Origin: Treponema sp. | GTDB taxonomy: Bacteria; Spirochaetota; Spirochaetia; Treponematales; Treponemataceae | Assembly: GCA_017617145.1 (NCBI GenBank) | Contig: JAFZWX010000186.1 | Coordinates: forward strand, 1-47,115 | Length of the DNA: 47,115 nucleotides | Reading direction: 5' to 3' | Shown here: piece by piece, positions 29,443 through 37,929 of the stretch | Numbering within the stretch: position 1 is the first letter of the stretch | Layout of the letters: the number at the start of each line of letters is the position of its first letter | Translations under genes and position numbers: made by a program | The notes under the pieces: model-generated | Told to the model about the DNA's origin: nothing | The model's input: only the letters and a program-made list of their open reading frames with translations | The model's database searches: none

Positions 29443-31014
29443 ATGGAAACACACAAAACATCTTCTGCAAATATAATTATTAGCGATTATCCCGACCCGG
29501 ACGTAATTCGTGTTGATGACACTTACTATCTGGTCAGTACAACAATGCACTTTATGCCCGGCTGTGTAATTCTTCGTTCGTACAATCTTGTAGACTGGGA
29601 ATTCTGTACTTATGTTTACGATAAGTTAGAGGTAACTAACGGTCAGACTTTAATGGATAACCGCGGAGTTTACGGCAAAGGAATGTGGGCTGCTTCTCTT
29701 AATTATCACGAAGGAAAGTTTTATGTAAGCTTTGTTGCAAACGATACTCACAAAACTTATTTGTATACTGCAGACAAAATTGAAGGCCCTTGGACAAAGT
29801 CGACAATCAGCGGATTTTTTCACGACATGTCGCTTTTCTGGGATGATGACGGAAGAGTTTTTGTAGTTCATGGCAACATGGAAATTCATCTTACCGAACT
29901 TGAAAGTGATTTGAGTGGTCCAAAAAAAGGTGGAGTTGATAAAGTAATAATTACCGATGACCGCGAAAACGTAAACCTTGGTTATGAAGGAAGCCACCTT
30001 TATAAAATCAACGGCAAATACTACAACTTTATGATTCATATGCCAAAGGGTAAAATGCGAACCGAAGGCTGTTATGTTGCCGATAACATTGAAGGCCCAT
30101 GGACAGGCGGAGACGTGCTTTGTTCAGACTTAGGAAACTGGAACAGCGGTGTTGCTCAGGGCGGAATTGTACAGGACAAGGAAGGCAACTGGTTTGGCAT
30201 TTTATTCCAGGACCACGGAGCTCTAGGACGCATCCCGGTACTTGTGCCGGTTAGTTTTGGAGATGACGGATTTCCAATCTTCGGGGATGATGCCAACAAG
30301 AGCGGCCCTTCGAGAGCCTCAGGGACCACAGATGTTAGCACATCAACACCAGAGGTAGTAACTGTTTTAGACAACAACCCTGGTTACAAGTACGCCCCGC
30401 TTTGGAGCAACGACTTTACAAATCCGGCCTGGCAGTGGAACCATATTCCGGATGCACGCGGGTACAAGCTTGAAGCCAACTGCTATTCAATTGAAACTAA
30501 AAAAACTGTAACAAATATTACTCAGGCAGCAAACACTTATACCCAGCGTACTCTTACCGAAAAATGTGCAGGCTCTGTTGTTCTTGATGCAAGCGGTATT
30601 AGCGAAGGCGACTTTGCGGGGCTTGCGGCTCTCGAAGGTGAATATGGTTTTATTGCAGTAACAAAGCGCGATGGAAAATTCTATCTTGTGGCTGCAGAAC
30701 ATAAAACAAAAAATACTCCTTGGGCAATGGGCGTATTCGACACAGACCCTCCGACTATAAAAACAGAAATCCCGCTGTCAGATCCAAAGATTGAACTCAA
30801 GCTTGTTTTTGATTTAACCCGTGCAAAGCAGAATGTTCAGCTTTTGTACCGCGAAAATCCGGGCAAAGGAGAATACAAACAACTTAGCACACCGGTTCAG
30901 CTGCGTTATACCTTAGATCAGTTTGTTGGCGTACGTTTTGCATTGTTCTGTTATTCTACAAAACAGCCTGGTGCCAAAGCACAGTTCACTAATTTTAACT
31001 ATTCTTTCTGGTAA
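29443..31014 (+). CDS. Glycoside hydrolase family 43 (beta-xylosidase/arabinofuranosidase type)
   Basis: A 523-residue enzyme without signal peptide, so it acts in the cytoplasm on imported xylo- or arabino-oligosaccharides. A five-bladed propeller comes first: the catalytic base is expected at Asp18 in YPDPDVIRV, the pKa-setting Asp in FFHDMSLFWDDDGRVFVVHG, and the acid Glu in GYEGSHLYKING. From about residue 325 a beta-sandwich (GH43 C-terminal domain) follows. A family B repeat encodes SGPSRASGTT near residue 290, at the hinge between the two domains. The 3' end overlaps the convergent permease gene by 20 bases. Confidence 0.92.
   Translation: METHKTSSANIIISDYPDPDVIRVDDTYYLVSTTMHFMPGCVILRSYNLVDWEFCTYVYDKLEVTNGQTLMDNRGVYGKGMWAASLNYHEGKFYVSFVANDTHKTYLYTADKIEGPWTKSTISGFFHDMSLFWDDDGRVFVVHGNMEIHLTELESDLSGPKKGGVDKVIITDDRENVNLGYEGSHLYKINGKYYNFMIHMPKGKMRTEGCYVADNIEGPWTGGDVLCSDLGNWNSGVAQGGIVQDKEGNWFGILFQDHGALGRIPVLVPVSFGDDGFPIFGDDANKSGPSRASGTTDVSTSTPEVVTVLDNNPGYKYAPLWSNDFTNPAWQWNHIPDARGYKLEANCYSIETKKTVTNITQAANTYTQRTLTEKCAGSVVLDASGISEGDFAGLAALEGEYGFIAVTKRDGKFYLVAAEHKTKNTPWAMGVFDTDPPTIKTEIPLSDPKIELKLVFDLTRAKQNVQLLYRENPGKGEYKQLSTPVQLRYTLDQFVGVRFALFCYSTKQPGAKAQFTNFNYSFW
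30304..30327. repeat. Dispersed repeat family B, copy inside the GH43 gene
   Basis: GGCCCTTCGAGAGCCTCAGG then GACC, reverse orientation and close to consensus. It is read in frame as GPSRASGT at the domain hinge. Confidence 0.8.
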
Positions 31015-32002
31015 GGCAAAGAGAAATAAAGAAAGGCACTCCCAGTATGGAAGTAATAATTCCTGCAGGGAGCTCGCCTGGTGCAATTGCTGTTCGCGCT
31101 ATTGTGTCAGAAACAAGCAGCAGCGTTGCACCAAACATCATACTGTAAGGAATAAGCGTGCGGCTTTTTGGGCCACTTAGTTTTCTTACAATATGAGGTG
31201 CAATCAATCCTACAAAGCCAATTGTTCCACCGGCACACACGGCACAGCTAACAGCAAGGGCTCCGCTAACCAAAATCCATATGCGTAAACGGTCAACCTG
31301 AACTCCAAGAGAAGCCGCTGTTTTTTCTCCACAAGTTAAAAGGTCAAGCGGACGTGCAACCACAAAAGCAATTATCATAGAAACAGTCGAAGGAATTGCA
31401 ATAAAAATAAGTTCCTTCCAGCCGCGGCCGTTAAAGCTTCCTAAAATCCAGGTGTAAATTGAATGAAGTTCCTTGTTGCTTGTGAGTAGGATTGCAGAAG
31501 AAATTGCAGAGTACAAAGTTCCAAGTGCAGTACCGCAAAGAAGCAGCATTACACTGGACGCTTTTCCCGCGCGACTGAATGCAAGGGCTGTTACAAAAAA
31601 TCCTGCGGCAAGGGCACCTAAAAAGGCACAAAGATTTATTGGAGAAATAAACTTAAAAACAGGTTCAAGGGCTTCCGGTAAAGTTCGCCCTGCAAGAATT
31701 ACAGTTGCAATTACAGCACCAAGTGTTGCCCCTGAAGAAATGCCCATAATGCCAGGTTCAGCAAGCGGGTTACGGAAAAACAACTGGAATACCGCACCGC
31801 TTCCACCAAGGAGCAGGCCTGTAACAAGCACCAGCAGGCAGCGAGGCAACCGGATTTTCCAAAGGATTATATTTTGAAATTTTGTCCCCTGACCAATTAA
31901 GACCAGAGGACTAAGTTTTTCTGCGCCGAACACAAGCGAAAGTGCAAGTGATAAAATCAGCAGTAGAAAAAATAGAATTGCCAGAAAAGGCGTTCGTTTC
32001 AT
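30995..32002 (-). CDS. FecCD/BtuC-family ABC transporter permease
   Basis: A 335-residue permease with about 10 transmembrane helices for a siderophore, heme or cobalamin importer. GLLLGGSGAVFQLFFRNPLA and AEPGIMGISSGATLGAV are family hallmarks. GFVGLIAPHIVRKLSGP is the cytoplasmic loop that contacts the ATPase. It follows the binding-protein gene by five bases. No ATPase gene is adjacent, so one must be encoded elsewhere. The substrate cannot be decided. Cobalamin is attractive because of the nearby MetH reactivation domain, but this is weak evidence. Confidence 0.9.
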   Translation of the reverse strand: MKRTPFLAILFFLLLILSLALSLVFGAEKLSPLVLIGQGTKFQNIILWKIRLPRCLLVLVTGLLLGGSGAVFQLFFRNPLAEPGIMGISSGATLGAVIATVILAGRTLPEALEPVFKFISPINLCAFLGALAAGFFVTALAFSRAGKASSVMLLLCGTALGTLYSAISSAILLTSNKELHSIYTWILGSFNGRGWKELIFIAIPSTVSMIIAFVVARPLDLLTCGEKTAASLGVQVDRLRIWILVSGALAVSCAVCAGGTIGFVGLIAPHIVRKLSGPKSRTLIPYSMMFGATLLLVSDTIARTAIAPGELPAGIITSILGVPFFISLCLTRKNS

Positions 32003-32007
32003 AAAAA

Positions 32008-32931
32008 CTAGTTATTCAAAAGCTCAGACAAATCAAGAACAACATCTGCGATTCTTGGAGCAGGGCGTGAATAAACATTGTCATCAATTATATAAACTCT
32101 ATCATTTGCAACAGCTGGAATTGAATCCCAGCCGGCACGAGACTTAACATCTTCAACACTAACGCCGTTGTTCATTGGAATTAAAATTACATCCGGAGCG
32201 CGTGCAATAATTGTTTCATCGCTAACCATAGGATAGGCATCGGTAAGATCATCAAAAATATTTTTTCCACCGGCATTTACAATTACATCATGAATAAAAG
32301 AAGTTGAGCCAACAGACATAAACGGAGCATTCCAAACTTCATAGTAAACTTTTATTGTTGAATCAAGTGCTTCAACTTCATCATCTTCTGTTGGGGCTGG
32401 TTGTGGAGTATAAGCCTTGCTCAATTTTTCTGCCATCTGTGCTACAACCTGAGCTGCTGCATCCTGATGTCCTGTGAGTTCACCCATATCCATAATTTCT
32501 TTTTCAATTGCAGTAATAGAAGTTGCGTTTGAAAGGTACCATTTAATTCCGTAAGAATCGAGCGGTTCAATCAAGAAGTTGTGCATGCCTTCACTAAGGT
32601 AAACAAGGTCAGGTTCGTAAGAAAGGATAGTTTCAATGCTCAAAGTTTTTCCGTCAAAACCGCCGACAATTGGTTTGTCTGCAGCTTCCGGCGGATAATC
32701 TGTAAACTGTGAAACTGCGGCAATCTGGTCGCCAGCGCCAATTGCATAAAGGATTTCTGCGGCTGCTGGTGAAAGTGTTACAATAGATTTTGGGTATTCT
32801 GCAGTTTTCTCAACAGCCTTTGCATTTTTCTTTATTTTTTTTGTAATAGTCTTTTTTGATTTTGCGCTCAAACTCATTGCAAGTGCAAGCATCAAAAGTA
32901 CAATTCCGGTTTTTTTGATTAAGTGTTTCAT
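32008..32931 (-). CDS. BtuF/FepB-family periplasmic binding protein
   Basis: A 307-residue protein with a signal peptide (to about residue 22) and no lipobox cysteine, so probably secreted into the periplasm. The binding fold shows SIVTLSPAAAEILYAIGAGD, AAVSQFTDYPPEAADKP and SIETILSYEPDLVYLSEG, typical of the type III family for cobalamin, heme or ferric siderophores. The ATG at 32931 with GAGG upstream is preferred to 32979, which lies inside pyrE. It pairs with the permease that follows. Confidence 0.88.
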   Translation of the reverse strand: MKHLIKKTGIVLLMLALAMSLSAKSKKTITKKIKKNAKAVEKTAEYPKSIVTLSPAAAEILYAIGAGDQIAAVSQFTDYPPEAADKPIVGGFDGKTLSIETILSYEPDLVYLSEGMHNFLIEPLDSYGIKWYLSNATSITAIEKEIMDMGELTGHQDAAAQVVAQMAEKLSKAYTPQPAPTEDDEVEALDSTIKVYYEVWNAPFMSVGSTSFIHDVIVNAGGKNIFDDLTDAYPMVSDETIIARAPDVILIPMNNGVSVEDVKSRAGWDSIPAVANDRVYIIDDNVYSRPAPRIADVVLDLSELLNN

Positions 32932-32960
32932 TTTGGTACCTCTTTTTTGTTGATTTTTTT

Positions 32961-33650
32961 TTATTTTATAGCGCCCCACTGAGCGTAGTAGTCATCAAGC
33001 TGTTTTTTAAGCTCATCAGTAATAACCGATTTGTCGCCGTTTGTGTAAAGAGCTTCAATTACATCATTCATTGTAACAATAGCAGCGGTTTTAAATCCAT
33101 AGGTTTGTGAAATTACCTGAAGAGCCGATTTTTCAGAATCAGGTGCGCGTTCCAGACGGTCAAGGCTGACAATTTCTCCAAGGATTTTTATTCCCCCCGA
33201 AGTTTCTTCAAGCGCCTTGATTTTTGGATAAACTTCTTCAATTGACTTTCCCGAGGTTGTTACGTCCTCAATAATTACAACCTTGTCGCCGTTTTTGATT
33301 TTGTAACCAAGAATTGAACCCTTGTCGGCACCATGGTCTTTTTCTTCCTTGCGATCACAGCAGTATTTAATTTCTTTTCCGTAAAGTTCGCTGTAGGCAA
33401 TTGCAGTAGTTACAGCTAGTGGTATTCCCTTGTAAGCCGGACCAAAGAAAACATCAATGTCGTCTCCAAAATTGTCGTGTACTGCTTTTGCATAATATTC
33501 GCCAAGTTTTTTGAGCTGAGTACCTGTAATGTAAGCACCCGCATTCATAAAGAAAGGTGACTGTCTTCCACTTTTGAGCGTGAACGACCCGAACTTGAGC
33601 ACCTGGCTCTGCACCATAAAATCAATAAATTCTTTTTTGTATTGTTCCAT
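32961..33650 (-). CDS. pyrE: Orotate phosphoribosyltransferase
   Basis: A 229-residue enzyme that joins orotate to PRPP to form OMP in pyrimidine synthesis. FGSFTLKSGRQSPFFMNAG is the conserved N-terminus and VVIIEDVTTSGKS the PRPP-binding loop. The ATG is preceded 7 nt upstream by a -10 box (TATACT, 33658-33663) and no Shine-Dalgarno, so it may be leaderless. The binding-protein and permease genes follow closely and probably share the transcript. Confidence 0.95.
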   Translation of the reverse strand: MEQYKKEFIDFMVQSQVLKFGSFTLKSGRQSPFFMNAGAYITGTQLKKLGEYYAKAVHDNFGDDIDVFFGPAYKGIPLAVTTAIAYSELYGKEIKYCCDRKEEKDHGADKGSILGYKIKNGDKVVIIEDVTTSGKSIEEVYPKIKALEETSGGIKILGEIVSLDRLERAPDSEKSALQVISQTYGFKTAAIVTMNDVIEALYTNGDKSVITDELKKQLDDYYAQWGAIK

Positions 33651-33695
33651 GGCTAAAAGTATATTGAAAATAAAGAGGATATGGAATACACCCGT

Positions 33696-33717
33696 GGTCC
33701 CTGAGCCTGTCGAAGGG
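33696..33717. repeat. Dispersed repeat family B, intergenic copy
   Basis: GGTCCCTGAGCCTGTCGAAG followed by GG, an almost consensus unit in the gap between divergent pyrE and the OYE gene. It lies just upstream of the expected pyrE -35 region. Confidence 0.85.
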
Positions 33718-33773
33718 TAGAAGATTTATCGACTACAAAGAAAAAATCATGTACAATAATACAAGGTACAAAT

Positions 33774-34844
33774 ATGACAAAAGCAAACAATCCAATTTTA
33801 ATTAATAAAACTCTTGTAAAAAATCGTCTTACAATGGCGCCTACTGTAAAGTTTGATTATGCACAAGATGATGCAAAAGTAACTCAGGCACACATAGATC
33901 ATTATAGTGAAAGGGCTGAACATGGGTGTGGATTAATTTGTGTAGAAGCGACGGCAATTTCTTCGGACGGACGTTTTTGTAGGACGCACCTTGGACTTTG
34001 GGATGATTCTCAAATAGAAGGTCATACAAAAATTGTAGATGCTTGTCATAAAAACAATGTGGTTGTAATTATTCAATTGAACCATACAGGTATTACTGCA
34101 AATCCGGAGCTTGGGGAACCGGCAGGACCTTCTGCAGTGCCAGGGCTCTATAATAAGGAAATTATTTCTAAGGAAATGACAGTTGAACAGATACACCAAA
34201 GACAGCAGCAGTTTGTAGAAGCAGCGGTAAGAGGAAAGCAGGCTGGTTACGATGGGATTCAGCTTCATGGCTGTCACGGATATTTAATAAACCAGTTTAT
34301 TTCTAAAAAGACAAATTTACGAACCGATGAATATGGTGGAAGTGACCAGAATCGTGCACGCTTTGGCTGTGAAATTATAAAAATGATTCGTGAAAAATGC
34401 GGCGAAGATTTTATAATTTCTGTTCGAACGGCCGGAATTGAACCAGATGTAAAAACCGCAATAAGCATTGCAGAAGAATATGTAAAATGCGGATGTAATT
34501 ATCTTCAAGTTTCGACTGGAATTGAATGGGATGACCCGTCGCTTAAAGAAGAAGGCGAGCCTTATAATCTTATTTGTAAAGCAGGTGTTTTGTTCCATGA
34601 GCATTTTAAGGGGCGTGTTCCTGTGTCGTGCGTAAATACAATTCTTGAACCGTCTCTTGCAAAATATCTTATAGAAAATGAACTTGTTGATACTGTAGAT
34701 TTAGGTCGTGCAGTTTTGGCAGATCCTGCTTTTTGTGAAGCAGTTCTTGAAGACAAGCCTTTTGTAAAATGCTTTAATTGTCCGCGCTGCCAGTATGGAC
34801 CTGGAATGCCGCATAAGTGCCCGGCTCTTGCAAAAAGGAGTTAG
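33774..34844 (+). CDS. NADH:flavin oxidoreductase, Old Yellow Enzyme family
   Basis: A 356-residue FMN-dependent TIM barrel. IQLNHTGI, GYDGIQLHGCHGYLINQFIS and NLRTDEYGGSDQNRARFG are the family's FMN and active-site motifs. The C-terminal tail has cysteines spaced C-x2-C-x2-C-x9-C (CFNCPRCQYGPGMPHKC), which could hold an Fe-S cluster. The second nucleotide-binding domains of the larger 2-enoate reductase type are absent. The gene is followed three bases later by the MetH-activation-like gene. The substrate is unknown. Confidence 0.9.
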   Translation: MTKANNPILINKTLVKNRLTMAPTVKFDYAQDDAKVTQAHIDHYSERAEHGCGLICVEATAISSDGRFCRTHLGLWDDSQIEGHTKIVDACHKNNVVVIIQLNHTGITANPELGEPAGPSAVPGLYNKEIISKEMTVEQIHQRQQQFVEAAVRGKQAGYDGIQLHGCHGYLINQFISKKTNLRTDEYGGSDQNRARFGCEIIKMIREKCGEDFIISVRTAGIEPDVKTAISIAEEYVKCGCNYLQVSTGIEWDDPSLKEEGEPYNLICKAGVLFHEHFKGRVPVSCVNTILEPSLAKYLIENELVDTVDLGRAVLADPAFCEAVLEDKPFVKCFNCPRCQYGPGMPHKCPALAKRS

Positions 34845-34847
34845 GTC

Positions 34848-35480
34848 ATGCCGCAGTTTTTTATTCCATCAAAAGTACAGATGTCTCCTGTTGCCCGCGA
34901 TTTTTCAGAAACCGCCCGCTACCTTGGATATCAAAAGGTGAGTGTTCCGGATGAACAGACAGAAGGGCTCATTAAAACTTCGGCCGCCGAACTTCTTGAA
35001 GTTATAAAACCACAGGCAGTTTACGAGCAGTTTGATTTAATTGTGGAATATGACGAAGAGGCCGGAACAGGTGAGGTTTCTTTTGCAGATGTCCGCATTC
35101 CTTCAAAAGATCTTGCCCGGAACTTACGTGAATGCAATAAGGTTGTGATTTTTGCATCAACGCTTGGTGCACAGTGCGACCAGGAAATAAGACGTGCGCA
35201 AATAAAAGATCCTGTAAAAGCCGCTGTGCTTCAGGCAACCGGTGCAATGTACATAGAAAAATGTGTTGATTTACTTAATGAAAAAATCCGGATTGAATTT
35301 GAAGAACAAGGCTACAAGGTTCGTCCGCGTTTCAGTCCCGGCTATGGGGATGTTTCGCTGGAAGTTCAAAAAGATTTTTTCCGCCTGCTGCCATGCAGTA
35401 GAATTGGACTAACGCTCATGGACACGCTGATAATGTCGCCGGAAAAGTCTGTGACTGCATTTATTGGAATTAAAGCGTAA
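34848..35480 (+). CDS. Free-standing methionine synthase (MetH) reactivation domain protein
   Basis: A 210-residue protein resembling the C-terminal activation domain of cobalamin-dependent methionine synthase, which binds SAM and allows reductive methylation of oxidised cobalamin. The diagnostic region is RPRFSPGYGDVSLEVQKDFF, then a C-terminus of DTLIMSPEKSVTAFIGI. In many organisms it is fused to MetH. Here it is separate and probably co-translated with an OYE-type flavoprotein three bases upstream, which might deliver electrons. The 3' end overlaps yhbY by 11 bases. Confidence 0.85.
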   Translation: MPQFFIPSKVQMSPVARDFSETARYLGYQKVSVPDEQTEGLIKTSAAELLEVIKPQAVYEQFDLIVEYDEEAGTGEVSFADVRIPSKDLARNLRECNKVVIFASTLGAQCDQEIRRAQIKDPVKAAVLQATGAMYIEKCVDLLNEKIRIEFEEQGYKVRPRFSPGYGDVSLEVQKDFFRLLPCSRIGLTLMDTLIMSPEKSVTAFIGIKA

Positions 35481-35766
35481 ACTTTCTATCTTCAGGTTTT
35501 TCTGCTTCTTTATAAAGAATTGCCACATTTCCAATTATGCGGACAAGTGTAGCATCGGTGCGAGCACAAAGCTCTGTAGTGAGTTCCTGTTTTTCGTCTT
35601 TGTATTCGTTGAATTTAACTTTTATAAGTTCGTGTGAGGCAAGGGAGGCTGCAGTCATTTGAACAACACCATCTGTGAGTCCTGCCCCTCCAACAATTAC
35701 AACCGGCTGCAAGTCATGTGCTGCTTTTTCGAGGACTTTTCTTTGTTTACTGTTTAAATCTATCAT
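35470..35766 (-). CDS. yhbY: YhbY/CRM-domain RNA-binding protein
   Basis: A 98-residue protein of the CRS1-YhbY type. It starts LNSKQRKVLEKAAHDLQPVV and contains the loop VVIVGGAGLTDGVV that contacts RNA. Members associate with the pre-50S ribosomal subunit. The ATG at 35766 is preferred to an upstream TTG at 35784. It is the last gene of the run from metK and lies 29 bases after the HD gene. Confidence 0.92.
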   Translation of the reverse strand: MIDLNSKQRKVLEKAAHDLQPVVIVGGAGLTDGVVQMTAASLASHELIKVKFNEYKDEKQELTTELCARTDATLVRIIGNVAILYKEAEKPEDRKFTL

Positions 35767-35795
35767 ATGCGAGTATTGTACCAATGATTACTGGG

Positions 35796-36956
35796 TTATA
35801 CAAGTTTTACACAACCGTAAGGTGTGTCGTGGAAAGACTTGAAGTCTTCGATGATTTTGTGTGCGAATGGTGAGATTTGTGAAAGACGGCCCACACTTAA
35901 TGTGTCATTGTCGGGCTTGACCCGACAATCTATTACTAATGGATCTATATATCTTTGTTTTACATTAAGCGAAATGCAAAAATATTCATCAGCGGGCAGA
36001 GCATGGTCGGTGTGTTCAATTTTTGTCATGGAGCGGAAGGTTTTGTAAAGGCGAGTGAGTTGGCGTTGCGGCTCCTGCGATCCCTGAGGCTCTCGAAGGG
36101 CCGCTATATGTTCCAGTTTATCCATAATCTCCTTCTCGCTCTTATTCATAAAATCATCTTCGCACAGCACGCCCTGTTCAACTGCCAGATTCATAATCTG
36201 ACCAAGCATGTGAAGTGTTAGTTTGTTTTCGTTCAGCTGAAGTATGTGGCCAATCATGCAAAAACGGCGGCAGTAGTCTTCGGCAATTTCCAGGGTTTTG
36301 AAGCCAAGCTCATCTACTCCGTCTTCATTTTTAAGTACAACAATATCGTTGTATGCTCGTTCAATCGAAGGTAAATCCCAGCTGCCATCCAATGCCATTC
36401 CAGAAGGAAACATGTATTCAAGACGGTCTGCACTAAGCTGAGGGATTTCGTTGTCGGCAACAGGGTAAATGTGATAATCGCAAATCTGGTCTACAGTAAG
36501 GCCATCTTCTGCAAGTAATCCGCACAAAGCCGTATCATTTTTCAAAAGACTTTCATTTGGTGCTTCGGTCGCAGTTTGTGTCAGAGCATCGCCTTTCCTG
36601 AAATCAGAAACATGCGAAAAAACCGGAGTAGAAGCATCGTGAAAAAGGCCTGCCAGTGTTTGTGCTTTGTCGTGAGTAAAATGCCAGATAATCAGAGCAA
36701 CACCAACAGAATGGTCGAGCCTTGAATAATAAAACCGGTTTTTATAAAGTTTAGTCCAGTCTGTACCGCACAAAAGTCCTACACCCTTAAGCCTTTGTAA
36801 AACAGGAAGGGCAATATACTTATCTAAAAAATCAGGATAATCGGGAGAAAGGATTTTGTGATATTTTTTGATGTCGTAGAACTTAGCCGGATCAGAAGGC
36901 CTCTCGTTCAACGACATCATTGTGGGCCAGTCAAACTGGTTAAAATAATTTGACAT
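35796..36956 (-). CDS. HD-domain phosphohydrolase with two repeat-derived insertions
   Basis: A 386-residue soluble protein. The metal ligands are visible: His82 (RLDHSVGVA), His106-Asp107 (GLFHDAST) and Asp177 (LSADRLEY). This is the dNTPase/HD superfamily pattern, so it likely hydrolyses a phosphate ester or nucleotide. The substrate is unknown. Two dispersed repeats lie in frame in the C-terminal half: family B at 36079-36102 (read as ALREPQGSQ) and family A at 35900-35930 (read as IDCRVKPDNDT). The start overlaps the mscS stop by one base. Confidence 0.85.
   Translation of the reverse strand: MSNYFNQFDWPTMMSLNERPSDPAKFYDIKKYHKILSPDYPDFLDKYIALPVLQRLKGVGLLCGTDWTKLYKNRFYYSRLDHSVGVALIIWHFTHDKAQTLAGLFHDASTPVFSHVSDFRKGDALTQTATEAPNESLLKNDTALCGLLAEDGLTVDQICDYHIYPVADNEIPQLSADRLEYMFPSGMALDGSWDLPSIERAYNDIVVLKNEDGVDELGFKTLEIAEDYCRRFCMIGHILQLNENKLTLHMLGQIMNLAVEQGVLCEDDFMNKSEKEIMDKLEHIAALREPQGSQEPQRQLTRLYKTFRSMTKIEHTDHALPADEYFCISLNVKQRYIDPLVIDCRVKPDNDTLSVGRLSQISPFAHKIIEDFKSFHDTPYGCVKLV
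35900..35930. repeat. Family A palindrome inside the HD gene
   Basis: GTCATTGTCGGGCTTGACCC with GACAATC. It is read in the HD protein frame as IDCRVKPDNDT near residue 345. Confidence 0.85.
36079..36102. repeat. Dispersed repeat family B, copy inside the HD gene
   Basis: GATCCCTGAGGCTCTCGAAG followed by GGCC, in frame near residue 288 of the HD protein. Confidence 0.8.
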
Positions 36957-37828
36957 TATTTTTTGGGAGCATCGCCAACCATGGAAACATCAAGACGGTT
37001 GAATGGAGTTTCTAGTCCGGCAAGTGCTTTTTCTTTTGTAATGGCAATGTGAAGATCGCTTTTTGTTTTTAAGAAATTCTTTGGATCAAACCATACGGCT
37101 ACAGTAACATCAATTCCAGAATCACCGAACTTATCAATCCAGGCAGCAGGAGCCGGTTCTTTTAAAACTGTTTCACAGTCGTTGGCAGCTTTAAGGTAAG
37201 TGTCCAGGGCAAGCTGTAAATCGTTTCCGTAAGCAATAGGGCAGGTAACTGTAAGACGTCGTTTGCTGTGGAAAGACTTGTTCATTAAATTTGTATTGAT
37301 GATTGTAGAGTTTGGAATGCGTACCATTTCGTTGTCGAGCGTGTGAACTGTAACAGAAATCAGATTTATGGAATCTACAACTCCGGTAATTCCGTCTACA
37401 ATAATTGTGTCTCCAATTTTAATAGCGCCTTCTGTAATTACAAAAAGTCCGCTTATCAAATTGCTGACGCTTGTTTGTGCAGCAAAACCAATTGCAACTC
37501 CGGCAATTCCAGCAGCGCCCCATATTGCACTAAGTTTAACGCCAAACAGGCTTAAGATGTACATTACGATGATTACATAAAAAACATATCGTAAAAACTT
37601 TATAAGAATGAGCGAGCGTGCTTTTGGCAACTTCTTTTCCGGAACCTTTTTAATTCCTCGAACCATCAATCTGAATATAATCCAGAAAATAAAAATGATT
37701 ATTAAAGCACCTATGAGTTTAAAAAGATTTTCCCATGTAAGAAAACTTTTTATCCAGGTTAAGAATGATGAGGTTTGTTCCCAAAGAGAATTGCCTGCGC
37801 TTTTAAGTCCTTCTGATACTTCGTCCAT
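36956..37828 (-). CDS. mscS: Small-conductance mechanosensitive channel (MscS family)
   Basis: A 290-residue channel protein with about three transmembrane helices and a pore-lining TM3 in the stretch AAGIAGVAIGFAAQTSVSNL. A beta domain follows with EGAIKIGDTIIVDGITGVVD and RIPNSTIINTNLMNKS. It should release solutes during hypo-osmotic shock. The ATG at 37828 is preceded by AAGGAG. The longer frame from 37936 is rejected since its added N-terminus is only translated repeat sequence. The stop overlaps the HD gene start (TAATG). Confidence 0.95.
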   Translation of the reverse strand: MDEVSEGLKSAGNSLWEQTSSFLTWIKSFLTWENLFKLIGALIIIFIFWIIFRLMVRGIKKVPEKKLPKARSLILIKFLRYVFYVIIVMYILSLFGVKLSAIWGAAGIAGVAIGFAAQTSVSNLISGLFVITEGAIKIGDTIIVDGITGVVDSINLISVTVHTLDNEMVRIPNSTIINTNLMNKSFHSKRRLTVTCPIAYGNDLQLALDTYLKAANDCETVLKEPAPAAWIDKFGDSGIDVTVAVWFDPKNFLKTKSDLHIAITKEKALAGLETPFNRLDVSMVGDAPKK

Positions 37829-37846
37829 ATGTTGCTCCTTGTAAAA

Positions 37847-37929
37847 GATCCCCGGGTCAAGCCCGAGGATGACACTATTTGTCATTGTCGATGACCTTTT
37901 TGTCATTGTCGGGCTTGACCCGACAATCT
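37847..37929. repeat. Family A palindromes between nth and mscS
   Basis: GATCCCCGGGTCAAGCCCG at the left and CGGGCTTGACCCGACAATCT at the right form an inverted pair enclosing further TGTCATTGTCG pieces. The right unit extends into nth and encodes its last residues. Confidence 0.85.
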
